From Bacillus sp. ISL-18 (GTDB lineage: Bacteria; Bacillota; Bacilli; Bacillales; Cytobacillaceae): a DNA stretch of 64,000 nt. Positions 20,124 through 29,954 of this stretch are shown piece by piece (within the stretch, counting starts at the first letter, position 1; each line of letters starts with the position of its first letter). Below the pieces are notes generated by a model. The model had not been told where the DNA came from. It did not search any database and saw only the letters and a program-made list of their open reading frames with translations. The stretch lies in assembly GCF_018613415.1 (NCBI RefSeq), contig NZ_JAGGQG010000010.1, positions 657,573-721,572 on the forward strand, written 5' to 3'. Made by a program: the position numbers and the translations under genes.

Positions 20124-21139
20124 TTTGCTTGTTTTCGTTGATTTTCGATTTCCGTCATCCGCATCACAACATACTCGGAATTTTTTAAATGCCAATATTG
20201 CTCCTGCAGCTTACGGACAAATTTCATTTCATTTTTCCGGCCCTCTTTTTTATAATAACGATCGACCACTTGCATAATCGGCACAGGCAGGGCTAAGTAG
20301 CTGTTAAATAATAATTTCTCATCCTCTTTATAAGGGAAATATTTAAAGTAATGATACACCCAATCGATCGCGGTATCACTCCGCTTCGGTCTCGTATTTA
20401 ACGCCCTTGATAAATAAGGGAGAAGATCATGGATCGGAGACCCATAACGGGCATTTTCAAAATTGATAAAATAGCCGTAGCCCCGGTCATCATAGAGAAA
20501 ATGCTCGGAAGATAATTTACCATGGGTAATGACCATGCGTGCCTTCTCGGTGTCCTTCGTATTCTCGTACCATTCCTCAAATTTGCCTTTTGAAAATCGA
20601 AGTGCCTGACTGATTTCGTTATAGTATAAGCAATACAACAATTGGAACGGTGACATATAAGTCTTCTTTTCACATTCATCAATAAAACCGTCGAGAAACT
20701 CCTGGTGCTTTTCCAGCTGTTGAATGGTGGTTTCATAATGCTCCGTCCGTTCCTCTTTACTAACGGTCACTTCCTTAGCAGACAGGGTATGAAGTCTAGC
20801 TAACTCTCGGAATAGCTCAAGATTTATTTGGTCACGGTTTTCTTTTTGAAGATTGGGCATCCAAGGCATTAAATAATAAAGATTATTCTCATGTAAAACG
20901 GCATACCTGCCGTCCATTGTCGGATAGATGGGGACAATACGGTTAAAGCCTTTTTGGTATAGCAGGTGAACATGACGGATGAAATCTGTACCGGTTGTAG
21001 GTGGAATTTTTTTTAACGCAAAGGTGCCTTTATTGGAATAAACCTTTTGAACAATCCCGAAGTCTTCTACAAAATAAGGCTCAATAAGATAATGATTTAA
21101 TATCGGTGCTACTGATTCTAACCGATTCGTATCGTTCAT
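20099..21139 (-). CDS. ysxE: YsxE, spore coat protein of the CotS/kinase-like family
   Basis: The 346-residue protein has the fold of aminoglycoside/choline kinase-like coat proteins (CotS, CotI, YutH, YsxE). Recognisable parts are the N-lobe GTFALKKIP, the Brenner-like region VITHGKLSSEHFLYDDRGYGYFINFENARYG (I cite HGKLSSEHFL and INFENA), where the catalytic HGD becomes HGK, suggesting lost or altered catalysis. It lies downstream of spoVID as in B. subtilis and is expected in the mother cell under sigma-E. The function in the coat is known only by localisation. Confidence 0.9.
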   Translation of the reverse strand: MNDTNRLESVAPILNHYLIEPYFVEDFGIVQKVYSNKGTFALKKIPPTTGTDFIRHVHLLYQKGFNRIVPIYPTMDGRYAVLHENNLYYLMPWMPNLQKENRDQINLELFRELARLHTLSAKEVTVSKEERTEHYETTIQQLEKHQEFLDGFIDECEKKTYMSPFQLLYCLYYNEISQALRFSKGKFEEWYENTKDTEKARMVITHGKLSSEHFLYDDRGYGYFINFENARYGSPIHDLLPYLSRALNTRPKRSDTAIDWVYHYFKYFPYKEDEKLLFNSYLALPVPIMQVVDRYYKKEGRKNEMKFVRKLQEQYWHLKNSEYVVMRMTEIENQRKQAKEGAQQQS

Positions 21140-21194
21140 GAGATGTCATCTCTCTTTCAAAGAAAGGCGAGGATTCGTTAAGTACCTTAAAAAT

Positions 21195-21228
21195 AAGCTG
21201 AGCAGGTTAAAAAAAACCCGCTCATCTT
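21195..21228 (-). terminator. Hairpin between spoVID and ysxE
   Basis: The minus strand folds TGAGCGGGTT/AACCTGCTCA (21199-21224) and continues into CTTATTTTT. It could end or attenuate the spoVID transcript before ysxE. Confidence 0.65.
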
Positions 21229-21234
21229 TTTTGT

Positions 21235-22362
21235 TTACCTGTTATTTTTTGCAAGTGTACCAGGAATATAAAGGACCTGGCCTTCATATACATCTTGATT
21301 TAGTTCAAGATTGTTCTCCCGAAGAAGGTTTGGCACGGAAACATCATAGCGGTCTGCTACACTAGCAACCGTATCCCCTTTTTGAACAATGCAAACCTTT
21401 AATTTCGTTTGGGCTGTTCGTTCATCCTTACGGCCAAAAAACTCGGTTAACGTCATGCTTTTCTTTTTAGCAGGTTTCTTCTTTTTCTGTGCTTTCGGCG
21501 GCGGCTCTTCTGATGAGGAGGAAGATGAGCTTTCAACCTCAACTTCTGCAATAATCACTTCTTCATGGTGCTGCGGCGCATGATCTTGCACCACGATAAC
21601 CTCTGCCGTCGTTTCAACTGCTTCGGGCTGGCTGGCTTCACTTCTAGCTTCCTGAAGATTCCATGCAGGTGAATAGTCTTCTTCTTCTTCTTCTTCTTCT
21701 TCCTCTTGTTCCTCGACCTGAGGCTGGTAGTTGAAGGTCGGGAATGTTGGTAAGATTTCCACAGGATCTTCTTCTTCCTGTTGTTTTCTTGCTTCTGCTT
21801 CAAACAAGAAGTTGTTTTCAAAACTGCTATGGACCGCAGGTTGTTCTACTTCTACATCTTCCTCCACCTCTTCATAACGGTGAAGGACCTCATACTGCTG
21901 TTCTTCTTCTTGCTGTTGTTCTACAGGCTCATTTCCATATAACCCACTAATCGTCAATTCGGCGGAAAGCTTTAAGCAGCTGCGCTCAGGGATGGAATAA
22001 TCAAATGATTCTACAAGGACATCGATATCATAAATACTTTGGATCCGGTTATTCGGAATGGTGATATCTACTGGGAAACGGTGTGAAAACTCACAAGATC
22101 CCGGCTCCTCCAATTCTGCAACTCTCTCGACAAATTTTTGAGAGGTCACTGCCTCCTCTTCACTCACATCGCTTGCTTCGTAACTTTTATATTCTCCAGA
22201 TAGTTCGAGCGAACCACGTATGGTTACGTACTGATCGTTTTCCTGGATGGTGATGTCCGGGTCTAGGGAAATGGACACGAGTTCCTCGACTTCCTGTCCT
22301 TTTCTAAACCACAATGACTCCTCCAAGGAAAATCGCAGGCACGATTGATTCTCTTGGGACAA
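21235..22362 (-). CDS. spoVID: SpoVID, spore coat encasement protein with LysM domain
   Basis: SpoVID recruits and spreads coat proteins (SafA, SpoIVA partners) around the forespore. The protein of about 375 residues has the conserved N-terminal domain (CLRFSLEESLWFRKGQEVEE, then SISLDPDI and GSLELSGEY), a very acidic central region with runs of Glu coded by GAA/GAG repeats, a basic patch (KAQKKKKPAKKKS) and a C-terminal LysM (VCIVQKGDTVASVADRYDVS). It is much shorter than the 575-residue B. subtilis protein, the loss being in the acidic linker. I start it at the TTG at 22362, which has AAAGGAGG nine bases upstream, rather than further upstream. Confidence 0.93.
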   Translation of the reverse strand: MSQENQSCLRFSLEESLWFRKGQEVEELVSISLDPDITIQENDQYVTIRGSLELSGEYKSYEASDVSEEEAVTSQKFVERVAELEEPGSCEFSHRFPVDITIPNNRIQSIYDIDVLVESFDYSIPERSCLKLSAELTISGLYGNEPVEQQQEEEQQYEVLHRYEEVEEDVEVEQPAVHSSFENNFLFEAEARKQQEEEDPVEILPTFPTFNYQPQVEEQEEEEEEEEEDYSPAWNLQEARSEASQPEAVETTAEVIVVQDHAPQHHEEVIIAEVEVESSSSSSSEEPPPKAQKKKKPAKKKSMTLTEFFGRKDERTAQTKLKVCIVQKGDTVASVADRYDVSVPNLLRENNLELNQDVYEGQVLYIPGTLAKNNR

Positions 22363-22474
22363 AGCGACTCCTCCTTTCGTATCTTTCACGCAAAATCACT
22401 ATGTCACTTACACTTTATGAGGAAGGTCTATTTTTTATGATAAAAATGGAATTCCGACTTGAAAAAGAATTGTT

Positions 22475-22601
22475 TTGGATGGGCTTTTTATTCTGTTTGG
22501 CTGATTTTTCGGAGGGATTGGCTTATTTTTCAGGTGGTTTGGCTCATTTTATTAGATATTTGGCTCATTTTCTTTGTTTATTGGATGATATTCCATTTAC
22601 A
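22475..22601 (+). repeat. Array A: degenerate 21-bp tandem repeat
   Basis: Six units begin with TTGG at 22475, 22497, 22518, 22539, 22560 and 22581; the last five are exactly 21 bp apart. The conserved part is TTGGCT[C/G/T]ATTTT, the other nine bases vary freely. It fills the gap between the hemL terminator and spoVID. Neither strand reads as a convincing gene. Confidence 0.85.
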
Positions 22602-22611
22602 CCCAATTATA

Positions 22612-22655
22612 AGCAAAAAAAATACACCCACTCTTAACAAAGTGGGTGTAAAAAA
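22612..22655 (-). terminator. Terminator after hemL (end of hem operon)
   Basis: The stem ACACCCACTTTGTTAAGAGTGGGTGT is followed by TTTTTTTT on the minus strand. It lies directly after the hemL stop at 22660. Confidence 0.9.
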
Positions 22656-22659
22656 GCGA

Positions 22660-23946
22660 TTATTTAAGTTTCGAGAAAGCAACTTCAGCTGCTTGAATGG
22701 TTTTTTCAATATCCTCATCAGAGTGCTCTACGGATAGGAATAAGCCTTCAAACTGAGAAGGCGGTAAGAATACCCCTTGATTAGCCATTTCACGGTAATA
22801 CGCCGCAAAGAAATCCAAATTAGACGACTTAGCTTTCTCATAGTTAATGACCGCTTCATTCGTAAAGAAGAAACCAATCATCGAACCGGCACGGTTAAAG
22901 GTAATCGGAATATCATACTTTTTAGCCGCTGCTTCAAAGCCTTTCTGAAGCAGATCACCTTTACGGATAAATTCTTGATAGTGCTCTGGTGTAAGTTGGC
23001 TTAACGTTTCAAGTCCTGCTGTCATGGCCAGCGGGTTACCTGAAAGTGTCCCTGCTTGATAAATTGGACCGCTTGGGGCGATTTGCTGCATGATTTCAGC
23101 TTTTCCACCGTAAGCACCAACAGGAAGTCCGCCGCCGATCACTTTACCAAGACAAGTAATGTCTGGTGTCACATTAAAATAGCCCTGTGCACAGTTGTAA
23201 CCAACACGGAACCCGGTCATGACTTCATCAAAAATAAGCAGAGAACCGTTTGCTGTCGTTAGCTCACGCAGACCTTCTAAAAAGCCTGGAAGCGGCGGAA
23301 CAAGTCCCATGTTACCAGCAACAGGCTCAACGATAATACATGCAATATCATCGCCAAATTGCTCAAACGCATATTGAACACTTTCTAAATCATTATAAGG
23401 GACTGTAATCGTATTTTTGGCAATCCCCTCAGGAACACCTGGGCTGTCAGGCAGACCTAGTGTGGCTACCCCTGAGCCAGCTTTAATCAACAATGAATCA
23501 CCATGACCATGATAGCAGCCTTCGAATTTTAGGATTTTGTTACGGCCTGTATAGCCGCGTGCCAAACGAAGTGCACTCATGGTCGCCTCAGTTCCTGAGT
23601 TAACCATTCTGACCACTTCAATTGATGGGACACGCTCAATGACAAGCTTTGCTAATTTCGTTTCTAACTCGGTTGGGGCACCAAAACTGGTCCCTAATTC
23701 AGCTGTTTTTTTCAACGCCTCTACTACACGATCATTAGAGTGTCCTAAGATCAGCGGCCCCCATGATAGAACATAATCAATATATTCATTACCATCGATA
23801 TCATAAATTTTTGACCCTTTGCCTCTTTCCATAAATATTGGGCTCATATTAACGGATTTAAAGGCACGAACCGGGCTGTTTACACCGCCAGGCATTAGGT
23901 TTTGGGCTTCTTTAAATGCTTCAATCGATTTTGTATACGAACGCAT
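22660..23946 (-). CDS. hemL: Glutamate-1-semialdehyde 2,1-aminomutase
   Basis: HemL converts glutamate-1-semialdehyde to 5-aminolevulinate using pyridoxamine/pyridoxal phosphate. The 428 residues include [14 protein letters not shown], the gating-loop region [28 protein letters not shown] and the Schiff-base lysine Lys268 in [10 protein letters not shown]. It is the last gene of the hemAXCDBL operon, 24 bp after hemB, and is followed by a strong terminator. Confidence 0.97.
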   Translation of the reverse strand: MRSYTKSIEAFKEAQNLMPGGVNSPVRAFKSVNMSPIFMERGKGSKIYDIDGNEYIDYVLSWGPLILGHSNDRVVEALKKTAELGTSFGAPTELETKLAKLVIERVPSIEVVRMVNSGTEATMSALRLARGYTGRNKILKFEGCYHGHGDSLLIKAGSGVATLGLPDSPGVPEGIAKNTITVPYNDLESVQYAFEQFGDDIACIIVEPVAGNMGLVPPLPGFLEGLRELTTANGSLLIFDEVMTGFRVGYNCAQGYFNVTPDITCLGKVIGGGLPVGAYGGKAEIMQQIAPSGPIYQAGTLSGNPLAMTAGLETLSQLTPEHYQEFIRKGDLLQKGFEAAAKKYDIPITFNRAGSMIGFFFTNEAVINYEKAKSSNLDFFAAYYREMANQGVFLPPSQFEGLFLSVEHSDEDIEKTIQAAEVAFSKLK

Positions 23947-23970
23947 TCTCTTCCCTCTTTTCAGAAATTG

Positions 23971-24951
23971 TTAATTCTCTTCTTTTAACCAACGGCAGGC
24001 ATCTTTGGCATGATAGGTAATAATTAAGTCTGCACCAGCACGCTTCATGCCCACTAACATTTCCATTACGGTATTTCTTTCGTCAATCCAGCCATTTTGC
24101 GCTGCCGCTTTAATCATCGCATACTCACCGCTCACGTTATAAATAACGACAGGCAGATTAAAGTTATTTTTCACATCACGAACGATGTCAAGATATGGCA
24201 TCCCAGGTTTCACAATTAAGAAATCAGCGCCTTCTGCGACATCGGACTCTGCTTCTCTAAATGCTTCCATGCGGTTCGCAGGATCCATTTGATATGTCTT
24301 CCGATCACCGAATTGCGGTGCGCCCTCAGCAGCTTCTCGGAATGGTCCGTAGAAGGCAGATGCATATTTAACAGCGTACGACATAATTGGAATCTCGGTA
24401 AAACCAGCCTCATCTAATCCTGCACGGATCGCCGCTACGAAACCATCCATCATGTTAGAAGGAGCAATAATATCGGCACCTGCTTTTGCTTGGGCTACTG
24501 CTGTTTTTACGAGTAGATCAAGCGATTGGTCGTTAAGGATTTTGTCCCCTTCCACCATTCCGCAGTGACCATGGTCGGTATATTCACATAGGCATGTATC
24601 TGCCACGATAATGATATCTGGGAAGTTTTCCTTTATGTAACGGGTTGCGACTTGGACGATTCCATGGTCATGGAAAGCTTGCGTGCCGCATGCATCCTTT
24701 GTGGTTGGTATTCCGAACAAAAGTACAGACTTGATTCCGTGTGCGACGATATCTTCTATTTCAGCCTGAAGGTTGTCCATTGATACTTGGAAGACACCAG
24801 GCATGGAGGAAACTTCTTTACGAATATTTTCGCCTTCATAGATAAACAACGGATAAATGAAGTCATCGGGTCTTAGGTGATTTTCTCTCACAAGTGCACG
24901 CATATTCGCACTAGTCCGTAGTCGGCGGTGACGTTGAAATTGAAGTTCCAT
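23971..24951 (-). CDS. hemB: Delta-aminolevulinic acid dehydratase (porphobilinogen synthase)
   Basis: HemB condenses two aminolevulinates to porphobilinogen. The 326-residue protein has the cysteine-rich metal site [13 protein letters not shown] (zinc-type enzyme), the Schiff-base lysines in [16 protein letters not shown] and [12 protein letters not shown], and the N-terminal [21 protein letters not shown] precedes the ATG. The upstream gap to hemD is unusually long (277 bp) because array B occupies it. Confidence 0.97.
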   Translation of the reverse strand: MELQFQRHRRLRTSANMRALVRENHLRPDDFIYPLFIYEGENIRKEVSSMPGVFQVSMDNLQAEIEDIVAHGIKSVLLFGIPTTKDACGTQAFHDHGIVQVATRYIKENFPDIIIVADTCLCEYTDHGHCGMVEGDKILNDQSLDLLVKTAVAQAKAGADIIAPSNMMDGFVAAIRAGLDEAGFTEIPIMSYAVKYASAFYGPFREAAEGAPQFGDRKTYQMDPANRMEAFREAESDVAEGADFLIVKPGMPYLDIVRDVKNNFNLPVVIYNVSGEYAMIKAAAQNGWIDERNTVMEMLVGMKRAGADLIITYHAKDACRWLKEEN

Positions 24952-24987
24952 TCTATTTATACCTCCAAAAGTTTAGTTTTAAATTTG

Positions 24988-25228
24988 TTACTGGCGGATC
25001 ACGTCGTGTTTGTGGCGGATAGACGCAGCTCTCTGGCGCAGCGCCGCCGTTTACTGGCGGATAAAAAAAATTACTGGCGGTGCTCTCGGTTGCTGGCGGA
25101 TAACATCGTGTTAGTGGCGGATAACGCGGCTCTCTGGCGCATCACCACCTTTTACTGACGGATAGCCCACGACTACTGGCGGGAAATTCACCTTTACTGG
25201 CGCACAGCCTCCGTTTACTGGCCGCCAG
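24988..25228 (+). repeat. Array B: twelve-unit degenerate 21-bp repeat inside the hem operon
   Basis: Twelve units with the core TGGCG[G/C]AT start (at TGGCG or a one-base variant) at 24992, 25013, 25034, 25055, 25075, 25094, 25115, 25135, 25156, 25177, 25198 and 25219: nine of the eleven steps are 21 bp or 20 bp... the steps are 21 except 20, 19 and 20 in the middle. A typical unit reads TTACTGGCGGATAAC plus variable bases. It fills nearly the whole hemD-hemB gap and would be transcribed in the hem mRNA. Unit slips of 19-20 bp exclude one continuous reading frame. Confidence 0.88.
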
Positions 25229-26005
25229 TCAACCCTCACCCTCAAGATAAGCAATCGTGCTCTCAATCATATCCTTCACGGTATACTGATCCGGTGAAAC
25301 ATGCACCGTAAGCCCGTATTCCAGCAGCTTTTTTTCCGAAACAGGTCCAATACAGCCGATTATACATTTTTTCAACTGCTCCTCCAAACCATACTCCTTC
25401 ACGACCTCCATGAGGTGATCCACAGTCGAAGGACTTGTAAACAAGAGAATATTTAATTCATTCTTTGCCAGCATCTGTGCCAGCTTCAAGCGGCTTTCCT
25501 CAGGCAAATACGTTTCATAGATAACCACTTCATCGATCTGTGCCCCTGCCGCGGTTAAAGAAGTCGCGATATACTCCCGAGCCAAGTTCCCTTTGGGCAG
25601 CAACACCTTGGTATGCGAATCGACAAGTGGTAGAAACTCCTCGACAAACACCTCAGCCACATAGGCTGAAGGGACAAATTCCGGGTGAATTCCCCTCTTC
25701 TGCAGAACTTCGGCAGTTTTCTTTCCGATTACAGCCGTTTTAGGCAGTTCAGCCGCATCCCGGTCGCAAAATAAAAAAAAGGTTTCAACCGTGACATTAC
25801 TCGTAAAAATGATCCAGTCGTATGTATGAATGGCCTCCAAACAGTCTTCAAGGCGATGATTTTTTTCAATCGGCCGAAAAGCAAGTAGAGGGATTTCAAC
25901 CGGAATCCCTCCATACCTCTCGACTAGCCGAGAAAATGATTTTGCTTGATTCATTCCTCTAGGAACTAGAACTGTTTTATCAAGCAAAGCGTGAGGTTTA
26001 CTCAC
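25229..26005 (-). CDS. hemD: Uroporphyrinogen-III synthase
   Basis: HemD cyclises hydroxymethylbilane with inversion of ring D. At about 258 residues it has the two-domain HemD fold, with [22 protein letters not shown] at the N-terminus (cited in part as [10 protein letters not shown]), [13 protein letters not shown] and the C-terminal [29 protein letters not shown]. The GTG at 26005 has GGGAG ten bases upstream and overlaps the hemC stop; a TTG at 26014 is less likely. HemD sequences diverge widely, but position between hemC and hemB settles the call. Confidence 0.93.
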   Translation of the reverse strand: MSKPHALLDKTVLVPRGMNQAKSFSRLVERYGGIPVEIPLLAFRPIEKNHRLEDCLEAIHTYDWIIFTSNVTVETFFLFCDRDAAELPKTAVIGKKTAEVLQKRGIHPEFVPSAYVAEVFVEEFLPLVDSHTKVLLPKGNLAREYIATSLTAAGAQIDEVVIYETYLPEESRLKLAQMLAKNELNILLFTSPSTVDHLMEVVKEYGLEEQLKKCIIGCIGPVSEKKLLEYGLTVHVSPDQYTVKDMIESTIAYLEGEG

Positions 26006-26936
26006 GGCCTTCAAGCTCCCGTTTCACTTTTTCAATCAGGTCCTTGGCTCCTTTTTTAATTAATAAATCCGCAGCCTGATCTCCGAGTTCTTCTGGATTT
26101 TGTCCGCGAAGCTCTTCTCGGTAAATCACTTGACCTTCTGGTGAGCCGACTAAAACATTTAAGACTACTTCATCATTTTCATCTACTTGAGCAAAGCCAG
26201 CAATCGGCACCTGGCAGCCGCCCTCCATTTTTTGAAGGAACGCCCGTTCAGCACGAACCGCTTTTTCTGTTTTTTTACAAGTGAATTTCTCAAAAAGGTC
26301 TAGCAATTCTTGATCGTCCTCACGGCATTCAATCGATAGTGCGCCTTGCCCCACTGCAGGTATACAGATATTGGCATCAATAAATTCCGTTACGACTTCC
26401 TTTGCCCAGCCTAGGCGGGATAAACCTGCCGCCGCTAGAATAATTGCATCGTATTCACCTGATTCTAACTTTTCTAATCTCGTATCGACATTACCACGAA
26501 TCCATTTAATTTCTAAATCAGGACGCTGAGCAAGAAGCTGGGCACTGCGGCGCAGACTGCTTGTTCCGATGATTGCGCCCGGCTTTAAATCATTTAATTT
26601 CACATGATCCTTTGAAATCAAGGCGTCACGATGATCCTCACGGAATGGAATGCAGCCGATTGTTAACCCTTCTGGCAGAACAGCAGGCATGTCTTTCATA
26701 CTATGAACGGCCATATCAATCTCTTTATCAAGCATAGCTTGTTCGATTTCTTTTACAAATAACCCTTTACCGCCAACCTTCGAAAGGGTAACGTCCTGGA
26801 TTTTATCACCTTTTGTGACGATTTCTTTTACTTCAAATTCGAAATCGGGATTTAGCTTTTTAAGCTGGTCAATAACCCAATTTGTTTGTGTTAATGCCAG
26901 TTTGCTTCGTCTAGAACCAACAATAATTTTTCTCAT
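25998..26936 (-). CDS. hemC: Porphobilinogen deaminase (hydroxymethylbilane synthase)
   Basis: HemC polymerises four porphobilinogens onto a dipyrromethane cofactor. The 312-residue protein has [17 protein letters not shown], the active-site loop [27 protein letters not shown], and the cofactor-bearing Cys241 in [20 protein letters not shown] precedes the ATG. It overlaps hemD and follows hemX by 14 bp. Confidence 0.98.
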   Translation of the reverse strand: MRKIIVGSRRSKLALTQTNWVIDQLKKLNPDFEFEVKEIVTKGDKIQDVTLSKVGGKGLFVKEIEQAMLDKEIDMAVHSMKDMPAVLPEGLTIGCIPFREDHRDALISKDHVKLNDLKPGAIIGTSSLRRSAQLLAQRPDLEIKWIRGNVDTRLEKLESGEYDAIILAAAGLSRLGWAKEVVTEFIDANICIPAVGQGALSIECREDDQELLDLFEKFTCKKTEKAVRAERAFLQKMEGGCQVPIAGFAQVDENDEVVLNVLVGSPEGQVIYREELRGQNPEELGDQAADLLIKKGAKDLIEKVKRELEGRE

Positions 26937-26950
26937 GTTTGCCTCCTAAG

Positions 26951-27784
26951 TTATGCATACCATAAATGAAATGATGATAATCTTCCAAATAGAAAAAAGT
27001 TTATTAAAACGATTAAAAAGGACGCTGTATTCCAAATCGCCAATTTTCTCCCGGAGAGATTTTTTACGATCCGCAGGTATAAATAAATGCTATAGGCTGA
27101 AAGTAACAGGAATGAACCAATAATTTTCATATCGTACCACGGCATTCCCGGAACCTTTAAAAATGCCCACTGGAGGCCTAGAATCAGGCTGAGAAGCAGC
27201 ATCGGAACGCCAATGACAGCAAGTATGTAGGATAATTTTTCGAGTTTTTCTAAATCTGCCAGCCTGATCAGACGCGCTCCCCATTTTTTCCGTTTCAACA
27301 AATCATATTGAAGTAAATATAAAGATGAAAATACAAATGATAGCGAAAAGGCTCCATAAGAAAGTATGGCCATTGTAATGTGAATTAACAGCAGTTCAGA
27401 TACAAGCCTGGTTGCCAGAGTATGAGAATGGTATTGCATTGGGACAAATGTATGAATGGCCATAACAGTAAAGCCGAGTATATTGGTGAAAAAGACGATG
27501 AAATCCACCCGTAATAAGTGATTGATCACAATCGACAAAGTGACTAATACCCAGGCATAAAAATAGAGTCCCTCGAAAATCGTTAGTACAGGGAACCTGC
27601 CTGTTTTGGTCATATATAAAAAGAGAAAGACCGTTTGCAATATCCAAACAACTGCAAGTAACCAGAAAGCAATACGGTTTGCCTTCCGGTTATGGTGAAT
27701 GAAGTCGAAAAAATATAACAACACACTGAAGGCATATAGAACAACTGTAAACTCGTGAAGCCTTGTCAAAAGAGTGTTAAACAT
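26951..27784 (-). CDS. hemX: HemX, CcsA-like membrane protein
   Basis: HemX is a 277-residue protein with about eight membrane spans and similarity to cytochrome c assembly (CcsA/ResC) proteins; in B. subtilis it lowers HemA abundance post-translationally. Visible family regions are SELLLIHITMAILSYGAFSL and PGMPWYDMKIIGSFLLLSAY. It sits between hemA and hemC with short spacers, as in all hemAXCDBL operons. Confidence 0.94.
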   Translation of the reverse strand: MFNTLLTRLHEFTVVLYAFSVLLYFFDFIHHNRKANRIAFWLLAVVWILQTVFLFLYMTKTGRFPVLTIFEGLYFYAWVLVTLSIVINHLLRVDFIVFFTNILGFTVMAIHTFVPMQYHSHTLATRLVSELLLIHITMAILSYGAFSLSFVFSSLYLLQYDLLKRKKWGARLIRLADLEKLEKLSYILAVIGVPMLLLSLILGLQWAFLKVPGMPWYDMKIIGSFLLLSAYSIYLYLRIVKNLSGRKLAIWNTASFLIVLINFFLFGRLSSFHLWYA

Positions 27785-27796
27785 AGCAACAACCCC

Positions 27797-29140
27797 TTAT
27801 GACTGAAAAGAAGCCTGAACTTCTCCAACCGGCAATTTAATTGTTTTGGCTTCTTTCCTATGCTGCTCCTGAACAAGCCCTTCAATATTAAAGATCTTCA
27901 TAAACAAATCCATTGCTTGATCTGCATCCGGTCTTGCCGCCAATTCTTTTGCTTGTAAAATAGGATCCTTTAAGAGCTGATTAATAATACTCTTTGTATG
28001 TTTATTTAGGACTTTAAGATCATGTTCGCTTAGGCTTGGCAGTTTCCGTTCAAGACTAACCATCGTTTCTGCTTGAATCGCAAGTGCTTTTTCACGCAGT
28101 GCAGAGATAACAGGGACTACCCCAAGCGTGCCCAGCCACTGTTTAAACTCAACAATTTCCTTTTCGATCATGAGCCTGATTTTCGTTGCGGCCTTTTGAC
28201 GCTCCTGCAAGTTTGCTTCGACAATGCCTTCTAAATCGTCAATATCGTATAAAAAGACATTATCAAGTTCAGCTATTCTTGGGTCTAAGTCACGAGGTAC
28301 CGCAATATCGACCATAAATAATGGTTTCCCTTTGCGCTTTTTCTCGACTTTTGCAATTAATTCTTTTGAAATAACTAACTCCTTGGCACCTGTTGAACTA
28401 ATTAAGATATCAGCCTCTATTAGTGATTTCTCTAATTCACTCACATTTCGCGCCTGACCGTCAAAACGGCTTGCAAGCGTCTGTGCTTTTTCAAACGTAC
28501 GATTAATCACCGTTACCTGTTTTACACCATTGCCGTGTAGGTTCTGGGCAGCGAGTTCACCCATTTTTCCAGCGCCAAAGATTAAAACATGCTTATTCTC
28601 GAGCGATCCAAAAATTTTCTTCGCAAGTTCAACGGCTGCATAGCTGACAGAAACTGCATTAGCACCAATATCAGTATCAGAATGTGCACGTTTTGCCAAG
28701 GTAATCGCTTGTTTAAACAGGTGTTTAAACACGGAACCGATCGTTTCCTCTTGTTGTGCTAATAAAAAGCTTGTTCGTACCTGTCCGAGAATTTGTGTTT
28801 CTCCTAGAACCATGGAGTTTAGTCCACATGTTACATTGAATAAGTGATCTACTGCCCCATCATCCTCATTGACAAAGAGAAACGGCGAGAATTCTGCCTG
28901 CTCCATTCCGAACCATTCGGACAGAAACTCCTTAATATAATAACGGCCTGTATGAAGCTGATCCACAACCGCATAAATTTCTGTACGATTACATGTCGAC
29001 AAGATGATATTTTCTAGGATGCTCTTTTTGGCATTTAATTGTTTAATCGCATCCACAAGATCGGTTTCGTTGAATGTCAACCGCTCACGGATTTCAACAG
29101 GGGCAGTTTTATAGTTAAGACCGATGACTACTATATGCAT
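27797..29140 (-). CDS. hemA: Glutamyl-tRNA reductase
   Basis: HemA reduces glutamyl-tRNA to glutamate-1-semialdehyde, the first committed step of C5 tetrapyrrole synthesis. The 447 residues include the catalytic Cys50 in [11 protein letters not shown], the NADPH-binding [17 protein letters not shown] and the C-terminal dimerisation helix region. GGGGGTG lies about nine bases before the ATG. It is the first gene of the hem operon and the control point, both by HemX and probably by transcription. Confidence 0.97.
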   Translation of the reverse strand: MHIVVIGLNYKTAPVEIRERLTFNETDLVDAIKQLNAKKSILENIILSTCNRTEIYAVVDQLHTGRYYIKEFLSEWFGMEQAEFSPFLFVNEDDGAVDHLFNVTCGLNSMVLGETQILGQVRTSFLLAQQEETIGSVFKHLFKQAITLAKRAHSDTDIGANAVSVSYAAVELAKKIFGSLENKHVLIFGAGKMGELAAQNLHGNGVKQVTVINRTFEKAQTLASRFDGQARNVSELEKSLIEADILISSTGAKELVISKELIAKVEKKRKGKPLFMVDIAVPRDLDPRIAELDNVFLYDIDDLEGIVEANLQERQKAATKIRLMIEKEIVEFKQWLGTLGVVPVISALREKALAIQAETMVSLERKLPSLSEHDLKVLNKHTKSIINQLLKDPILQAKELAARPDADQAMDLFMKIFNIEGLVQEQHRKEAKTIKLPVGEVQASFQS

Positions 29141-29184
29141 TTGTAAATTACACCCCCAAAGAGTTTACAGTATTAACTAGTAAA

Positions 29185-29216
29185 ATTATATCACGAGCAA
29201 TTTCGACTTTTGCTCG
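29185..29216 (-). promoter_or_regulatory. Candidate hemA promoter region with dyad
   Basis: On the minus strand TATAAT (29185-29190, preceded by TGA) has no good -35 box, and the space where RNA polymerase would sit holds a perfect dyad CGAGCAA-N9-TTGCTCG (29194-29216). This could be an activator or repressor site. A PerR box, as reported for B. subtilis hemA, is not evident. Nothing else is seen between 29217 and 29400. Confidence 0.4.
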
Positions 29217-29424
29217 AAAAATGTGAACATAAAACGAAACAATATGCTACTATATAATAAACTCGTGTATGAATACCGAGCCTGATATAGTAACTTTACC
29301 ATCGTTTCCTTTACATATTCTTAACGTGATGAATAAATAGAATTTCTAACATACTTCCTTATGTACAGTACCAAAAAAATAGAATAGATTCAAGTGAACC
29401 TTACTGGAAGTGGTGGTGTTTTTA

Positions 29425-29913
29425 TTGAAAAATCAACGAATTTTCCCTGGGATTATCTTAATTGGCTTCGGGGCTTACTTTTTACTCCAGCAGACAGGCT
29501 TTACTCTTTTTCAACAATTTTATACATGGCCGACATTACTGATTATTGTCGGGGCTGCTTTTTTGGGTCAAGGGTATTCTGCAAGGGAATATGATGCGAT
29601 TCTCCCTGGGGTCATCATGAGTGGATTTGGCCTGCATTTTCACTTATCAGGTCATCTTGCTTTTTGGCCCACGAATACGATTGGAATGCTGATTTTAATT
29701 ATTTCAGTAGGCTTTTTCCTTCGTTTTCAAAAAACCAACTCGGGTCTGTTTCAAGCCTTTCTTTTTCTCATTATAGCGGTTCTGTTGCTGTTTTATGATA
29801 AAATTGCCAGCTATTTTGGCCTGTTGCAAAACGGAATGAATTTCGTCTGGAAATTTTGGCCTGCCCTTTTAATTGTTGTTGGTATCTATTTTTTACTAAA
29901 AAAGAAAAAATAA
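29425..29913 (+). CDS. LiaI/LiaF-type (DUF5668-like) membrane protein
   Basis: A plus-strand gene of about 162 residues starts at a TTG (29425; GTG alternatives at 29410-29418) after GGAAGTGGTGG. It opens MKNQRIFPGIILIGFGAYFL and has three similar helical-hairpin pairs (PGIILIGFGAYF, WPTLLIIVGAAFLGQG, FWPALLIVVGIYFLL), the pattern of the LiaF N-terminal transmembrane region. No soluble domain follows. The function is unknown; such proteins often sit near envelope-stress genes but here it is alone between hemA and engB and ends in a bidirectional terminator. Confidence 0.75.
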   Translation: MKNQRIFPGIILIGFGAYFLLQQTGFTLFQQFYTWPTLLIIVGAAFLGQGYSAREYDAILPGVIMSGFGLHFHLSGHLAFWPTNTIGMLILIISVGFFLRFQKTNSGLFQAFLFLIIAVLLLFYDKIASYFGLLQNGMNFVWKFWPALLIVVGIYFLLKKKK

Positions 29914-29952
29914 CCGCCTTGAGCAGAAGAACTGCCTAGGCGGTTATTTTTT
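29909..29952. terminator. Bidirectional terminator between the LiaF-like gene and engB
   Basis: AACCGCCT/AGGCGGTT (about 29912-29946) is flanked by T tracts suitable for both strands. It serves the converging plus-strand gene and engB. Confidence 0.85.
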
Positions 29953-29954
29953 TC

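Noticed and set aside
22459..22737. Plus-strand open frames across array A reading WLIF-type heptads
   Set aside because: They run through the hemL terminator into antisense hemL and lack a ribosome-binding site; the array itself explains them.
24988..25228. CRISPR array
   Set aside because: Units are 21 bp in total with only 8-12 conserved bases, spacing slips by 1-2 bp, and no cas genes are present.
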